Shown piece by piece: positions 32,582 through 45,148 of a DNA stretch of 64,000 bases (position 1 is its first letter; each line of letters opens with the position of its first letter). The DNA is taken from assembly GCA_004369085.1 (NCBI GenBank), contig ML210254.1:33583-97582 (forward strand). The letters are read 5' to 3'. Made by a program: the position numbers and the translations under genes. This stretch comes from Coprinopsis marcescibilis (lineage: Eukaryota > Basidiomycota > Agaricomycetes > Agaricales > Psathyrellaceae). Below the pieces are notes generated by a model that worked only from the letters and a program-made list of their open reading frames with translations, was not told the DNA's origin and ran no database searches.

Positions 32582-35500
32582 ATGACCATCGAAGACAAAA
32601 TTCGCAGCGTCCTGGGCTACAGGACGCTCCCGACGACGACGTTACTCGTGCTGATTTATGCCATCGCATTGACCGCCGTGTTTTCCACAAGCGGCCTTGG
32701 AAGTGTTCCGCACGCTAGCAGCAAGAAACTGAGGGGGTTCGATTTGAGGAAAGCTAGAAGGGACCTTGAACATGTACGTTGCTCGGCTGTGCATCCTCGT
32801 TCTTCTAATGGTCCATCCCATGTTAGATTGCTGGACGCCCTCATCCTTACAACTCTCATGCGAACGACGATGTGCGAAAGTATATCTTGAATCGCTTGGA
32901 CGACATAGCTTGGGGACGAGACCACATCCACCTCGATGACGATTTGCGGAGTAACGGATCTTGGGCATCCACCAATTATGGCGTGTATTTCGAAGGGACC
33001 AACCTATTGCTGAAGATCGACGGGACGGACACGGACTTGATGCAGGGCGACAGCAATGGAGTCTTGTTCTCGGCACACTACGACTCGGTCTCTACTGCGC
33101 CAGGGGCTACGGATGATGGAATGGGGGTCACGACGCTCCTCCAATTGGCAGAGTACTTTGCTCAGAACCGACCGAAGAGGACTGCCATTTTCAACATCAA
33201 TAACGGAGAGGAGGATTGGCTGAATGGAGCTCACGCGTGAGTTGGCCTTGCTGTTGACCTTGTGGTACCAATTTTGCTTACGCTGCTCGACGTACAATCA
33301 GGTTTATGCAGCATTCATGGTCCAACTTGACATCCACGTTTTTAAACTTGGAGGGCGCGGCTGCGGGCGGACAACCTATTCTCTTTCGTGCAACATCATT
33401 ACTTCCTCTCAAGGCATATGACGACGTTCCCCATCAGCTTCGTGTTCGCCACCCTCATGCGAATGTTCTTTCGTCGGACGCCTTCGCACGAGGCGTCATA
33501 AAGTCTGGAACGGACTACTCGGTGTACACCGGTAATGACAGGCATGGCCCTGGTAGGTAATCTCAACTCTCATTTCACGGATTAGCGTGTTGAACGTGTG
33601 AACAGCTGCTGCAAGCGGTCTCATCATGGAAGGGCTTGACGTCGCATTCTACAAGGGAAGGAGTCGTTACCACACGAAATGGGATGGCCCTGCGTACACC
33701 GAAGGCGGGGACAAAAGTCTTTGGTCAATGATAGATGTCGCTAGAGGCGTTGGGGTAGGACTTCTTAACCCTAAAGGGTCGACCACCAACGCTGACAGTA
33801 AGCCCGGGGTGTACCTGGACCGTGAGTCGCATTCCCCGTCATATCCGTACGACCACTAATAACAATCAACAGTGTTCAGATCAACCTTGGTCTACTTTTC
33901 GTTGAAGAGTGTACTTGTGTTCAACATCATCATCCTAATCGTCGGACCTATAGTTCTGGCGTTGCTGTGGGCTGTCAGTGCTGTTATTCATCAGCGGTCA
34001 ACTCCTCCGCCACCGCCGCCAAAACCCCGTGTACCTCATTCTTCGTTCAGCCCAAGTGCAAGTGCAAGTCATCATAACGCCTCTGGACGACCACCAGCGC
34101 GTGCATTCGGATCCAGCGACGCTGTCCCCCCTGCCTCCCCAACCCTTCTTTCTCGCATTCAAAGTCTGTCTGCAAAGAACATCTTGCTCAGCATCTGGAA
34201 GCAGGCAAGCTTCTGGATAGCATTGATCGTTACGGTCCTGCTTCAAGGCTTGCTCGTTTGGGGCTACGTTGCCCTCAACCCCTTTGTGAGTCGCCAGACG
34301 GACCTTTTCGTTCACGTGTGATGACAGGCGTTGTTTAGACAATTCACTCGCGTCCATATCTCGTCCTTCTCTCATTCTTCTCCCTCGCCTACCTCTCGGT
34401 TACCCTGATCCTCAGGGCAGCCTTTCCCCCAGCTATCGTCAAGCACACCACGGAAGTGCGCGAAAAGGAGAAGACCACGATATTGCTTCACCTTCATCTG
34501 CTCACATGGGTGGCATTGCTCCTGGGAACCATAGTCATCGGCAAGGCCCAAATCGGCGGGGTGTATACTCTTACTGTGTGGTACATCGGTGTATGGGGAG
34601 CGAGTGTAGCCGGGACCCTACAAGCCGTTCTGACCACCACCAAGACCGACAAGGGGAAGAAGCGGGCCCGTCGTTCGAGTTCTGCGTCGTCCTCTGACAG
34701 CAGCAGCAGCAGCAGTGACTCCGAAGATGAGCCCACACCTACGGTACCGAACAGCGAAAGATCCCCGCTGCTTGGTAATCGTGGTAACGGCTCAACCAAC
34801 AACAGGAGCAAGGCAAAAGACGGGGATGAGGGTGGTGCCATCGGGTGGTGGATCGTCCAAATCCTCCTTACAGTACCGGGAGTGGTTCTTCTTGTTGGCC
34901 AGATCGGCGTCCTGCTTCTTGACGCTATGAGCCAGACACTTAGTGATGGTAGCAGTGCATGGACAGGTGAGGCCTGTTACGTTTTTCATCTTCCTCAGAA
35001 TGTTGTTCTCACTGTAGATCACTTTAGTATACGCATCAACATCTGCCATCGCAGTTCTTTTGGCCCTCCCCCTTGCACCATTCAGCCCCAAACTTCACCG
35101 CGGCCTCACCATTGTTGCTTTGATTACATTCATCGCTGCTACCGCATTCTTGTTCCTTGTATTCCCGTTCACCAGTGCCGATCCCCTCAAAGTCTTCTTC
35201 CAACAACGGATCACACTAGACCACGGCGACGTATTCGTGACAGGCCTTGGTTCTGGACGCATTCCCGGAGATGTCGCGCTTTCCGCGTCGAACTCGGACC
35301 CCAAGATCGTGACTCAAATCACAGGGACAGCGGCGTATCTCAAGCAGGTTATCTCGTACCTTCCGTCTTCCAGGGAGGAAAACCTCGAGTGCACTCCGAA
35401 CAAGCTCAGGCCCGGGCTCTTGACCTGCGAATGGGAGAGCAAACCCCTGTCACCCTACTCTGGAGGCCGTGATCCTTGGTATGCCCTGAACGAGAACACC

Positions 35501-36007
35501 ACGAGCACAGATGTAGGCAGCAACGCCTCCTGGCTCAAAGCCGACCTCACTCGTACAGGATGGACATCAGCCAGAATCGTCCTCCAGGGCCGGAACACCA
35601 GGAACTGTCGCATCTACTTTGACCCTCCCAAAAAGTCTGGTGTCAAGGTGGTTAGATATGTGGTTGAAGGTGGATCCAAAGGCATGCAATCCGGATACCC
35701 TGTCGACCAGACCAATGGGCTGAAGGAGATCAGGCTGTGGAGCCGAACCTGGGACAGGGTGTGGGAGGTCGATGTCGACTGGGAAACGCCGTTGGAAACC
35801 GGGGATGAGGAGGGGCAGTTATCGGGGAGTATTGCGTGTGAGTGGGCGGAATATCAGAGTGGGATGGTAGATAATGGGTCTTTGGCGTCGGACAAGCAGG
35901 CAAGGATACCCGCTCTTGAGGAAGCGTTGTCGTTCTTGCCAGAATGGGCTGTGGTGACGAAAGCTGCTGATGGGTTGGTGGAAGCCTCTGTGCCATTCAC
36001 CCTCTGA
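32582..36007 (+). CDS. PFF1: vacuolar membrane zinc protease, M28 family (Pff1-type)
   Basis: The order matches fungal Pff1: short cytosolic N-terminus, a first membrane span (TTTLLVLIYAIALTAVF), a lumenal M28 peptidase, then several membrane spans and a C-terminal lumenal domain. Zinc ligands are visible: His in LFSAHYDSVSTAPGATDDGM with the bridging Asp in GATDD, the Glu pair in NNGEEDWLNGAHAF, and the last His in RYHTKWDGPAY. Later spans include LVFNIIILIVGPIVLALLWA and ASFWIALIVTVLLQGLLVWG. A Pro-rich loop (STPPPPPPKPR) and a Ser-rich acidic loop lie between spans. The start ATG 32582 (MTIEDKIRSVLGYR) is the first ATG of the frame. About seven introns of 50-65 nt are implied. Family members are integral vacuolar membrane proteins; the yeast substrate is unknown. 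Confidence 0.9.
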
Positions 36008-36239
36008 ACGGATTGTGTTTATATGAGACTTGGGGACCCTTTTCTCTTTGCTGACGTTTCCACTGTTTTAGTTATTGCTGTGCCTCTGCTTTTTGTTTGT
36101 ACTCTATTATGACTATCTGTAAATGAATGAATTTCCGGTTGACGCAAAATGAAAACATGTATCATAAGTATTAAAGTACACGGTAAAGGGATAGGTAACC
36201 TTGAAGCAGAAGCTGGTATCAGGTAAAAACTATACCAGT

Positions 36240-36325
36240 TGGACACATCCGGAATTGAACCGGAGACCACTCGCATATTACAATTAATGCAAAGCGAGCG
36301 TGATAACCAACTACACCATGTGCCC
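36240..36325 (-). tRNA. tRNA-Ala (UGC) with 12-nt intron
   Basis: Acceptor GGGCACA/TGTGTCC with G3:U70 and A73; anticodon stem CTCGC/GCGAG; loop TTTGCA..T gives anticodon TGC; intron TTAATTGTAATA after position 37. T-arm CTCCGG/CCGGA with TTCAATT. An A-run on the + strand just past the 3' end gives a T-run for Pol III termination. Confidence 0.92.
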
Positions 36326-36522
36326 GTGAAGGTCGAACGTTCCTGTCGTCGAACGGCCGTCAACGCTTCTGGATGATACTTTGCGGTATCAAAGGCTTCT
36401 GCTCTCTTGTTATAACGGATACTTTGATAGAATGTCGATGGACGCAGTGTTGGTGGACCCTCCTAAACAAATGCTTGGCGTCGGGACCGACGCGTCGGCA
36501 ATCGGCGACCTTGTCAATCATC

Positions 36523-36606
36523 GGGCGCATGGTGTAGTTGGTTATCACGCCCGCTTAGCATTAAGCTGATTGCGGGCGGTGCTGGGTTCAATTCCCAGTG
36601 TGTCCA
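36523..36606 (+). tRNA. tRNA-Ala (AGC) with 10-nt intron
   Basis: Identical over its whole 84 nt to the copy at 32163, including the intron. It is followed by a T6 run at about 36608, a strong Pol III terminator. Confidence 0.93.
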
Positions 36607-36749
36607 TCTTTTTTCCTCCAGAACATCAAAGGAAACGTTTAAATGAAATGCGCAGCTAGCCACTCGTAACTGCTATATCAAAGTTTGAAGCAAGGCACCT
36701 GTTTTTTTTAAACAATAATCATAACATTGTTTTACAAATGGTGGTATTC

Positions 36750-39510
36750 TCAATCGTCATTTAACTGGGGAAGATACGGCCAGGCTTCCTGGTCCAGAGG
36801 AGGGTTCCATCTACGATGTACATCTCCCCAAGCACCGCGACACAGGTCCCACACCGAATAAGCCGAAAACATCTTGTAACCTCCAGAACGACTAACGTAT
36901 ACCGGCCGTACCTGAGCTCTCCAAAATATGGTCTTCGTCGTCAGAAAGCAATCCTTACTAGGATGCTCGCAAGCAGGAGAGTGGTGAAAATCCACCTCTA
37001 CATCCCGTTCTTCCCCTTCTAGATTGTCACTATCCACGTGGTATCTATTCTCCTCAGGCAAATGCAGGGGTATACAGTCCTCCTGGTACTGCGGGTCCTT
37101 CACAGGGAGTATGAAAAAGACTCCGCGGTCGATAATGGTGCTGCGCGAAACCAAGCTGACCATCTCCAATGTCGGACGATGGACAACAAAGTTCGTGACG
37201 TCCAAGTGCTGGTCGTCGAACAGCCCGTATTGTTTGGCGGTCCCATCCCGCACTTTACCCCCATATGGACTGATCCACGAGCGAGGTCGAAACGAGAACG
37301 GATTGACTTCCTTCTCCTGCCCCTTCATCCAAGGCCAGTCCCAATTGTCGTCAATCTCTACTTCCCCGACCTGCTCCCTCTCCCTGATCTTCTGCTCCCT
37401 CTTCTGCTCCAAATCCGCGAGTGTTTCAAAGTCCTCTATAGAACAAGGCGAATAATCCTCCATCATATGGAAGTTCAACCCAAGGTACTTGAGTGACGTG
37501 AATTCAGACAGGGCAGGGGCATATACCGATGGTGGTTGAGGCCACCGTACGCCAAAACTGCTTTTATCCTCTCCCGCGTGTAGATCGATAGACAGGGCCT
37601 TGAGATCAGGCAGCCTCCGCGCGATCCATCGAAATAAGCTCGCATCCCGCACTGCATCCCGCCCCAAGCCACTGATTACAAGCACTTCAAGTGTCTTGCG
37701 CGCCCCTAGTTCGATACCTCTCACCAAAGCAATCCAAATATCAAGCGTAGCCGGCTCGCGGGTGAGGATTCTGAGGTGGGTCAGCTTGAGGGCCCCAACT
37801 GGGTTGGCTGCTGGGGGTTGGGCGGCGGTTAACACGAGGTACTGGCCTAAATGCATCAACGCTTGTGAGGTGAGGCAGTTCAGAGCCAGGTGCTCGACTG
37901 AATGGAAGAACTTGAACCGGAGGAGAACCGATAGAGGGGGGAGTTCCAAGGCGTCGTGCTGTAAATTCGACATGTCGTAAAACCCTCCAGCAAATAGATT
38001 TCGAACGTGAGGGAATATGCAGAGGATGTACCAAGTGCTCCATGTATGGGTGTCACTGATTTCTCTGGCCGAGAACATGCGAAGGTTGAGATTGGATGCG
38101 CGAGAAGAAGTTAGGGAGTGTGTTCCCTGCTCCAGAATGGCAACAACATCGTCCGGTATTGGGCAGTCGTTTAATTGAAGCCTTTCAAGGTGAACCAGGT
38201 CACAGATTGCTTCAAGGCTCGACATTGTGAGCGTTTGTGAGTGGATTGAGAGCGCCGTGAGGTTTGAGCATGCCCCAAGAACTCGAGTGAACTTGCTTCC
38301 AATCGAAGATAGCGTGCTTTGTACTTCTGAAATAAACTCCGAAGGCCACTCTAGCCGGAGTGCTGTGTCGACAACAGTGGATGAGAAACTGAGACTTTGA
38401 GCGGCTGATGAGAGATCGGGGCGCTCCAGAATTAGGTTTGCGTAGTTGATGAATTCTTTGTGTAATGACCCGATAAGAGTCCGAAGGCGCGTCCTGCCAT
38501 GTTCTTCGTTGGTTGAGTAGTGCTCGTAATCCATATAGACCTTGTCGGGCAAATGCACAGCAAATTTGCGGGTCTAGAACGAGTGAGTCGTCGAAGAGGA
38601 TGTCAATTTGGATTGTGGCGTACATTATTGATATATCTTTGGGAAATCGAGTGGAAATTGCGACAGGCCAAGGATAAGCGCCTGGCGTCGCTCAAGTCGC
38701 AATGAGAGAATATGCAGTCGAGCAGCTCGGAAGGAAGATCTGTCAGGCATAGTTCCTGGATCTTTCCTACCCCTTTTGCTTGCACAAACTCTGCCATGTT
38801 TTCGCCTAGTTGCTTGAATTTAGCAGCAAGTTCGCTTTTGAGGTTGGTAAAATACGTACGTATCCCCTCTAAAACATATTCTAAAGAAAAAACTGGGATC
38901 TTCCACTTTTCCCTGAACTCGTAGACTTTCTTGGTTTTGATGGCATCGTCGTGGTTGGAAATTTCGGCGTTGACTGGATTTAACGCTGAAAAATCGAGCG
39001 TGAGCTCATGGAGTTGTTGAATATACTCGCTCCAGCGCTGCAAATGTTTTCATGCGGGACTCTGCATTGATTTATAGACACCGTACCGGAGCATGGCGAC
39101 CGCTCAAGTCAAGATTGCCCTTAAGACGTATTCCTTTGATTTAGCATGACTGACTCTATTTCAGGTTGAAAACTCACCGTTACAAACCCATTGAGCGTGC
39201 GCAAAAGCCTGGTAAGTTGCCAATGCCTGATGAATGTCAGATAGTTAAGCTCGGTCTTCCACCTCTCACGCCGATCACATCCGTCTGGATGCTCTTTGTC
39301 CCAGTTGTAAGTGAACCTGGCGTGGTCCGATCTAGCAATATCTTCTTCGTTTCCATACAGCAATAGGAATGGACCACTAGATATACCCCAGACTTTCGGC
39401 TCCGTTCCATCCAGCTGAAGAAACCTCTCCCGGTCGTATTCGTCCAAAGAATTGACGTCCAGTGTTGGATCGCCTAATCGCCGTGCATCGCCTGGAGCAT
39501 CTGGGTCCAT
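36750..39510 (-). CDS. F-box protein with leucine-rich C-terminal part
   Basis: The F-box is LTDLPSELLDCIFSHCDLSDARRL... followed by ACRNFHSISQRYI, in the middle of the protein. An N-terminal part (ERFLQLDGTEPKVWGISSGP) precedes it. The exons join at FVT|GTGAGT to RWSEYIQQLHEL (about 39174-39034) and at YINN|GTACGC to TRKFAVHLPDKVY (about 38619-38570). The C-terminal 600 residues show irregular leucine-rich repeats (LVHLERLQLNDCPIPDDVV, LTALSIHSQTLTMSSLEAI) and finish AWPYLPQLNDD. This is the F-box/LRR type amplified in mushroom genomes; by family it should recruit substrates to an SCF ubiquitin ligase. The substrate is unknown. The ATG 39510 start is the first clear one; a further upstream exon is possible. 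Confidence 0.78.
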
Positions 39511-40412
39511 AGGGCTGCCTGTTTGTCAGTCGAGCTGAAACTTATCAGATTGGTGGGATTAAAAGAAAGCCCGAGGCCTGAACGCGTGAACGTAGACTCG
39601 TAATTTGAACGGCAACTTGGATTGTTCTGTTGTGATGTCTTTATTAGCGGCCACGTGGCTCTCTCGACTATGCGAAGCATCAGAGAGGCAATATAAAACT
39701 GATATCAGGTGTGCCAAAACGACTGCCTTTGTGAGCAAATGACTCAATGGGAGGGGGCTTTAATACAAGCCAGATACTTGTATTGCCTGGCTTGAATGTT
39801 GGACTCTTGAAAAAGTCAACGAGTCACCATGCTGGCAACATTTGACGCATCATGGTCCTCCAGCGGAGACAACCTCTAGACAAGTGTCAGCGAAAACAAT
39901 TTTCCAGTCGATTGCAACAGTGCTCACTGTATTGTTAGCATCATGAATAGAATCCTTGATCCTGACAAAATTGAAGTCTCTACTCTATATGGGTCTTGCT
40001 CTGGCCTTCCACCGTAACCTAGTGCGGGTTGTTGTCTCTTGTCTCGTTTACTGCTCCTTTAGCCAGCTTCTCTCAAGCCGTCCTTGTTGTCGTCGACGTC
40101 GAAGAAGGCTATCGAAGGGGGTTCAGTATCGTGATCATTGTTCTCCAAATGAAGACAAAGCGGACGGTCGTGGGCGCTGTTGGGTCGGGGCAGTCATTGT
40201 TTGGTGTGGCGGTGGTTCAAGTTGGAAATTTGTAATCGACGCGTCGCGTTCGAACCAAAGTACTGGTTCCCCTCCTACTCCCACCTGCTCCAGCTCTTTC
40301 CCTCATTTCTGGCCCTTGTCGTGCCACTGTTATGCCATTTATTTTCCAATATCTGCTTTGTTGATAAAGCCCTCCATTTCTCGCCTTTTCCCCTACTTTC
40401 CCCTGCAAAACT
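39511..40412. other. intergenic between divergent F-box and Cdh1 genes
   Basis: No supported coding sequence. Open + strand frames at 39956-40570 overlap the Cdh1 start in other frames and have no family resemblance. The segment should hold both promoters. Confidence 0.5.
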
Positions 40413-42199
40413 ATGTCTGGGATGAAGAATTCGCCGTTTGGCAAACGACTACGAGCATCGCACGTCGAAGAGGACGATGGCTCGCCCAAGAAGAACCGCA
40501 AGAGGGCAAATCCAACGTTTGGTGTCGGTCCTGCGGACCCATCGAGCTCAACGCCATCGTTAGACTCTAGGGTGGCGACCGGCAGCGACAGCACATTTGG
40601 ATCATCGCACACACCCAGGCGTCAGGATTATGGCGACAGATTTGTGCCCTCAAGAGATGCAGGAGACATGCGGACATCGTACCATCTTTTGGAAGAGGGT
40701 GGCCCATCCACGCCATCCAAAACTAGGATAATACCGACCGAGTCCGACGCTCTCAAGGGTAAGTGGCCACAATGTTGATTTTACTGCAATACTGAGTCAT
40801 TTCTGTAGAGCAAGCGAATACGATGTTTACATCGATATTGCAGACAGAAGTGACCCCACCTTCTCCTAGGCGGCAAATGTCCCCAATCCGCTCAGCCCTT
40901 CCACCCTCAACGCCTACCCGTCGCCGTTTATTCACCTACAGCACCGCCGGCTCAAATCCAGCCACACCGAGCAGACGAATGGACGACCCTGTTGATGAGG
41001 CCTACGCCATGAGCCCAGTGCGGGCGGAGAGCCGCCGACTACTGGAAAGTCCCAGAAGACAGCTCCGCAGTGTATGTAAGACGCCATATCGGGTTCTCGA
41101 CGCCCCGGAACTTGCAGACGACTTCTATCTCAACCTCGTCGACTGGTCGAGCACCAACGTGCTGGGAGTGGGGTTGGGGTCATGCGTGTACCTATGGCAG
41201 GCACAAAACGCGAATGTCAACAAGTTATGCGACCTCAGTGACCAACACGACTCAATAAGCTCGCTTTCATGGGTCCAAAAGGGCAGTACACTCGCCGTCG
41301 GCACGCTATCAGGCCAATTAAAGATCTACGATGCCAACACTCTCACCGTCACACGAACTTACCAGCAAGCGCATACACAGCGGATAGGTGCATTGGCCTG
41401 GAACTCACATATCCTGTCATCGGGATCGAGGGACCGGACAGTGCACCATCGCGACGTACGGGAACCTGGAGAACGACCGTTCAAGCGGTGCACAGGCCAC
41501 CGGCAGGAGGTCTGTGGGTTGAAATGGAGCGGCGATGGGAGCGCGTCTTCGGCAAACCTGGCAAGCGGGGGAAACGACAACAAAGTCTGTATATGGGATC
41601 TCCGGGGGTCTAAAAGGGCTCCTCGGCCTGGTGCATCGAGCAGTGCGGGATTGGCGGTAGGAGAGGAACCAGGGGACACGCCGGTTTGGAAATTCCATGA
41701 ACATACCGCTGCCGTCAAGGCTTTAGCCTGGGACCCCCACGTAACAGGCGTTCTAGCTACAGGAGGCGGTACGCAAGACAAGCACATTCGGTTTTGGAAC
41801 GTTATCAACGGGACAATGACTTCCCAACTTGACACTGGCAGCCAGGTATGTTCAAAGTCTATGGAATGATTCAACGTCGGAACATTAATGAATACTGTTA
41901 CCTAGGTCTGCAATCTTGTTTGGTCGACAACATCACATGAACTTGTGTCAACGCATGGATTCTCATCGACGACGGCGCAAAACCAAATTTGCATCTGGAA
42001 GTACCCTGCTCTGAGTATGGTGGCGTCGCTTACAGGACACACCAATCGTGTGCTATACCTTGCGATGAGCCCGGACGGGGAAACAATCGTGACGGGTGCA
42101 GGAGATGAAACTCTGCGGTTTTGGAACGCTTTCCCTAAGCGAGAGAGGCATCCTCGGGAGCGAGAAAGCAAGCTCGATTATGCCCATCAAATTCGCTAA
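40413..42199 (+). CDS. CDH1: APC/C activator Cdh1 (Fizzy-related, WD40)
   Basis: Cdh1 recruits substrates with D- and KEN-boxes to the anaphase-promoting complex from late mitosis through G1. The C-box DRFVPSR is present, as is the CRY-like linker [17 protein letters not shown]. Seven-blade WD40 sequence follows, with [47 protein letters not shown] and [12 protein letters not shown]. The last two residues are Ile-Arg, the IR tail that docks on Cdc27/Apc3. The N-terminal region is basic with Ser-Pro and Thr-Pro sites ([15 protein letters not shown]), consistent with CDK inhibition. Introns at 40759-40808 and about 41846-41906 keep frame. FVPSR and VLDAPEL favour Cdh1 over Cdc20. It is transcribed away from the F-box gene. 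Confidence 0.92.
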
Positions 42200-43725
42200 T
42201 CATCTCTCCCATCTGCGGGATCCGCATTCCCCAACACCGACAGCGAAGCAAACCTTCGCGCATACATAGACCCCGCCTACTCAGCCATTCACCCGAACGT
42301 TACCACCCAAACCAATTTTGCTTTGATATTATTTATCTCAATTGCATGAAATCATCTCTGGAACAATAAAGTCAATCAACGACACGCACGCACGCACACG
42401 AAAACGACATCATTCCTCTGCCCGTCACACATCAATGCATCCACTGTCCCCTCGAACGAAGCGTTTGGCACCCATTCTACACTAGCCAGGCCTATCCACC
42501 CAATTGTCGACCAACCGCAATGACGAGTACTACCCATATATGCTGCGATCACGTCGGCGCTTTCGCCATCTTTCATGATCTCTACTATGATTCTGATTCT
42601 GCTTGCACTATTCCCCGGACAAGACAGACGTCGCTGCTTATCTATCCCCACCTCTACGCCCTGCAACGACCTCAACATAACCTATACCAGTTTATGCGGT
42701 CTACGAACTGCATGCAAGCAGGCAATTCCCTCTGTTTGGCTCCATCTACGGCTTTGCCAAGACCACCAACTACCCCTATCCCATCTTACGCCCAATACGC
42801 CCAATACGCCCACCCCGCCTTGACCCACATTCTACACGCCTACGCAAGTATCCATGTATTTCAGCCTCGTTTTATCGATATGTACCCACTTTTCGCACTT
42901 ACACTTTCCCGTTTATGCGGTTGTGCATCCTTCTCGTTCATGGATTTTTTCCCCTCTTCTCTTTCTAGCTTTGTTTCCTTGTGCCATGTCTGTCTCCTTC
43001 CGTTTCATCCTCTCTCGCCATTCCTCCTTGTCTACTCTTCTGTTTCCCTTTGTTCATCTCTCTCTCTCTCGGTTTGTAGCATGCACATAGTTTCATTTTC
43101 GATTTGCAATTCCACTTTATTTTTGTCTAGCGTATCCGACGACCTTTTTTGCTGTGTATACATACTGGGTTTCTATCTTCTTTGCCCTTTCCTTTGTTAT
43201 TTTACGCCTGTTCCCTATGCCTCCCCCTCTCTCCGCACCACACCTCTTCATCGTCGACCGACATCCACCCGACCTTGCTGCCCTCCCCACCGAGAAGCTA
43301 AAGGGTAACGAACTGGATGAATCAAAGTACGCATCGCGGCATTGCATGTTGATATACCCTCGACATCGACATCGACATACTCAAGGGTTTTCGTTTCCTT
43401 CTTTCTTCCTCCTTTTTCCTCATTTTCGAACTTGTCATTCCAACGATTTCTCTTAGCCTTGTTCCACGCCAGTTAGAATCCACTTGCCCTACCACTATTG
43501 GTTTTATCTCACAAACTCATGATTCCACAATCTCATTTCTCGTTCTGTCCTAGCCTAGCGTCTCCCTTGTACACGATATAATGAAAATGAACTGATGGTT
43601 CTGATTCAGAATGAACCTTTAAGGCCACGATAGGTAAACGATAACGCTGGCTTCGCGGACTGTAAGGCAAACTTCAAGTCAGTGTGTGGCGGTATTTAAG
43701 CCATTCGAACGAACTGGAAAAAGAA
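42200..43725. other. pyrimidine-rich region after Cdh1
   Basis: From about 42500 to 43450 the + strand is strongly T/C-rich and holds short runs: CGCCCAATA repeated three times near 42790 and CGACAT repeated near 43365. It includes a 262-codon frame of Ser/Cys/Leu/Phe-rich sequence that I read as a composition artefact. It may be the long 3' UTR of Cdh1 or non-coding DNA. Confidence 0.45.
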
Positions 43726-43809
43726 TGGACACACTGGGAATTGAACCCAGCACCGCCCGCAATCAGCGTAATGCTAAGCGGGCGTGATAACCAACTACAC
43801 CATGCGCCC
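43726..43809 (-). tRNA. tRNA-Ala (AGC), intron variant
   Basis: Same mature sequence as the other AGC copies. The intron reads TTACGCTGAT, one change from TTAAGCTGAT. G3:U70 is kept. An A-run (T-run on the minus strand) lies at about 43718 for Pol III termination. Confidence 0.92.
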
Positions 43810-43956
43810 TATGACTTTAGTGTCAGGTGCCAACCTCAGGCCTGGTCCAGGGTCCCGTTTAAAAATGGGGTGTGCGGCTGGTTTTATGGCACTGTCCCCT
43901 CGTCCTCTTCCCGCCATTCTCTGACTAGCCGGTGGCAAAAAGAGAAAAAAAAGCTC

Positions 43957-44040
43957 TGGACACACTGGGAATTGAACCCAGCACCGCCCGCAATCAGCTT
44001 AATGCTAAGCGGGCGTGATAACCAACTACACCATGCGCCC
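43957..44040 (-). tRNA. tRNA-Ala (AGC)
   Basis: 84 nt, identical to the copy at 32163, with intron TTAAGCTGAT. An A8 run lies at about 43944 for termination. Its 3' flank resembles that of the copy at 44640. Confidence 0.92.
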
Positions 44041-44639
44041 TTATGAGATTTGACCCGACGTGGTGGATCTGGGCCGGGTGCGACGCCAGGGAAAAGGCGG
44101 CTGCCCCTTGTCTACTCCCTCGTTTCTGAAATATCAATATCAGCATGCTTTTTAGGATTTCCGCCTCAGGACATTGATGTTGAAGTCCTATTGCACAGTC
44201 ACGGCTGGCTCGCGCCCCAGTGCCAAATGAGATCCTGCGCAGGTTCAGGGCCCATCCCGAATCAATGGCTCCAGGCTACTTTGAAAGAGGATGAACATGA
44301 TACAAGCCCTGAATATTCAATCTTCGGAAGTAGTGGAGAGGAAAAAGATGAGCTCCAATGCTGAGAATATAGAAGTGACGTTTCTATCTCCCTTCTTCGC
44401 CAGGGCCAGGTTTTCAGGATCGTCCAGGACTCCCTTTTGGCCTTACAGCATTGGAGAAAATAGAGCTGAGGATGGAAAGATAAAAATGTTTGGATATACT
44501 CGATATGGGTTAAGGTGCAGTACCAGCTCGGTCCATCATGGACTTGCTGACAACGGTCTGGAGCTACTGATATTATGTCACGGTCTCCTCTACCTCTTCC
44601 CGCAAGTCTTGCCCCTAGTGGTGAAAAAGAAAAAGAATC
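44041..44639. other. spacer between tRNA-Ala genes
   Basis: No gene supported. The right 80 bp resemble the segment before the tRNA at 43957 (CCTCTTCCCGC, then an A/G-rich run), suggesting duplication of tRNA plus flank. Confidence 0.5.
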
Positions 44640-44723
44640 TGGACACACTGGGAATTGAACCCAGCACCGCCCGCAATCAGCGTAATGCTAAGCGGGCGTG
44701 ATAACCAACTACACCATGCGCCC
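44640..44723 (-). tRNA. tRNA-Ala (AGC), intron variant
   Basis: Same mature tRNA as the other AGC copies, intron TTACGCTGAT as in the copy at 43726. A-runs at about 44622-44636 serve as terminator on the minus strand. Confidence 0.92.
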
Positions 44724-45148
44724 TGTGTTTTGTTGAGCCGGGAGGGCGGACGCGGCTGCGTCGGCGGCAAGCATGGTTTTAAATCGAACCCTCACCCAGC
44801 CCTCACCGAAGTTTTGCCCTTGGATATACGACGCCTTCTGCCTTGATATGACGCCTTAGGAGTGTTACTTATGGACAAACACCAGAAGCCAGGTAATAAG
44901 CACTCGGAAGCACCTTCAAGATTGGCCTTTCCGCACACTTTCTGGGTCTCCATGCACGGCGTTAGAGTTATCTAGCCTCGACGCGAATATGTTCCTCTAT
45001 CGGACATTGCCTCTATTTATGCACAGAGTTGCGCTGTAACCAACAAGGCTCAAGCACCATGGGGTTCAGAGATATTCAAGACGTATTGATATCATTCGGT
45101 TTATACTACGCCACAAAGATTGAAATACAAAAATACATAAAAGAGTAT
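44724..45148. other. spacer, no gene seen
   Basis: Nothing recognisable between the last AGC copy and the UGC copy. Confidence 0.5.

Noticed and set aside
42520..43308. 262-codon open frame on the + strand
   Set aside because: Composition is low-complexity Ser/Cys/Leu/Phe caused by the T/C-rich tract; no domain, no conserved motif, no splice pattern.
43684..44046. Repeated short protein frames with WELNPAPPAISVMLSG-type sequence around 32.2, 36.5, 43.7 and 44.6 kb
   Set aside because: They are translations of the tRNA-Ala genes, which explain the repeat.
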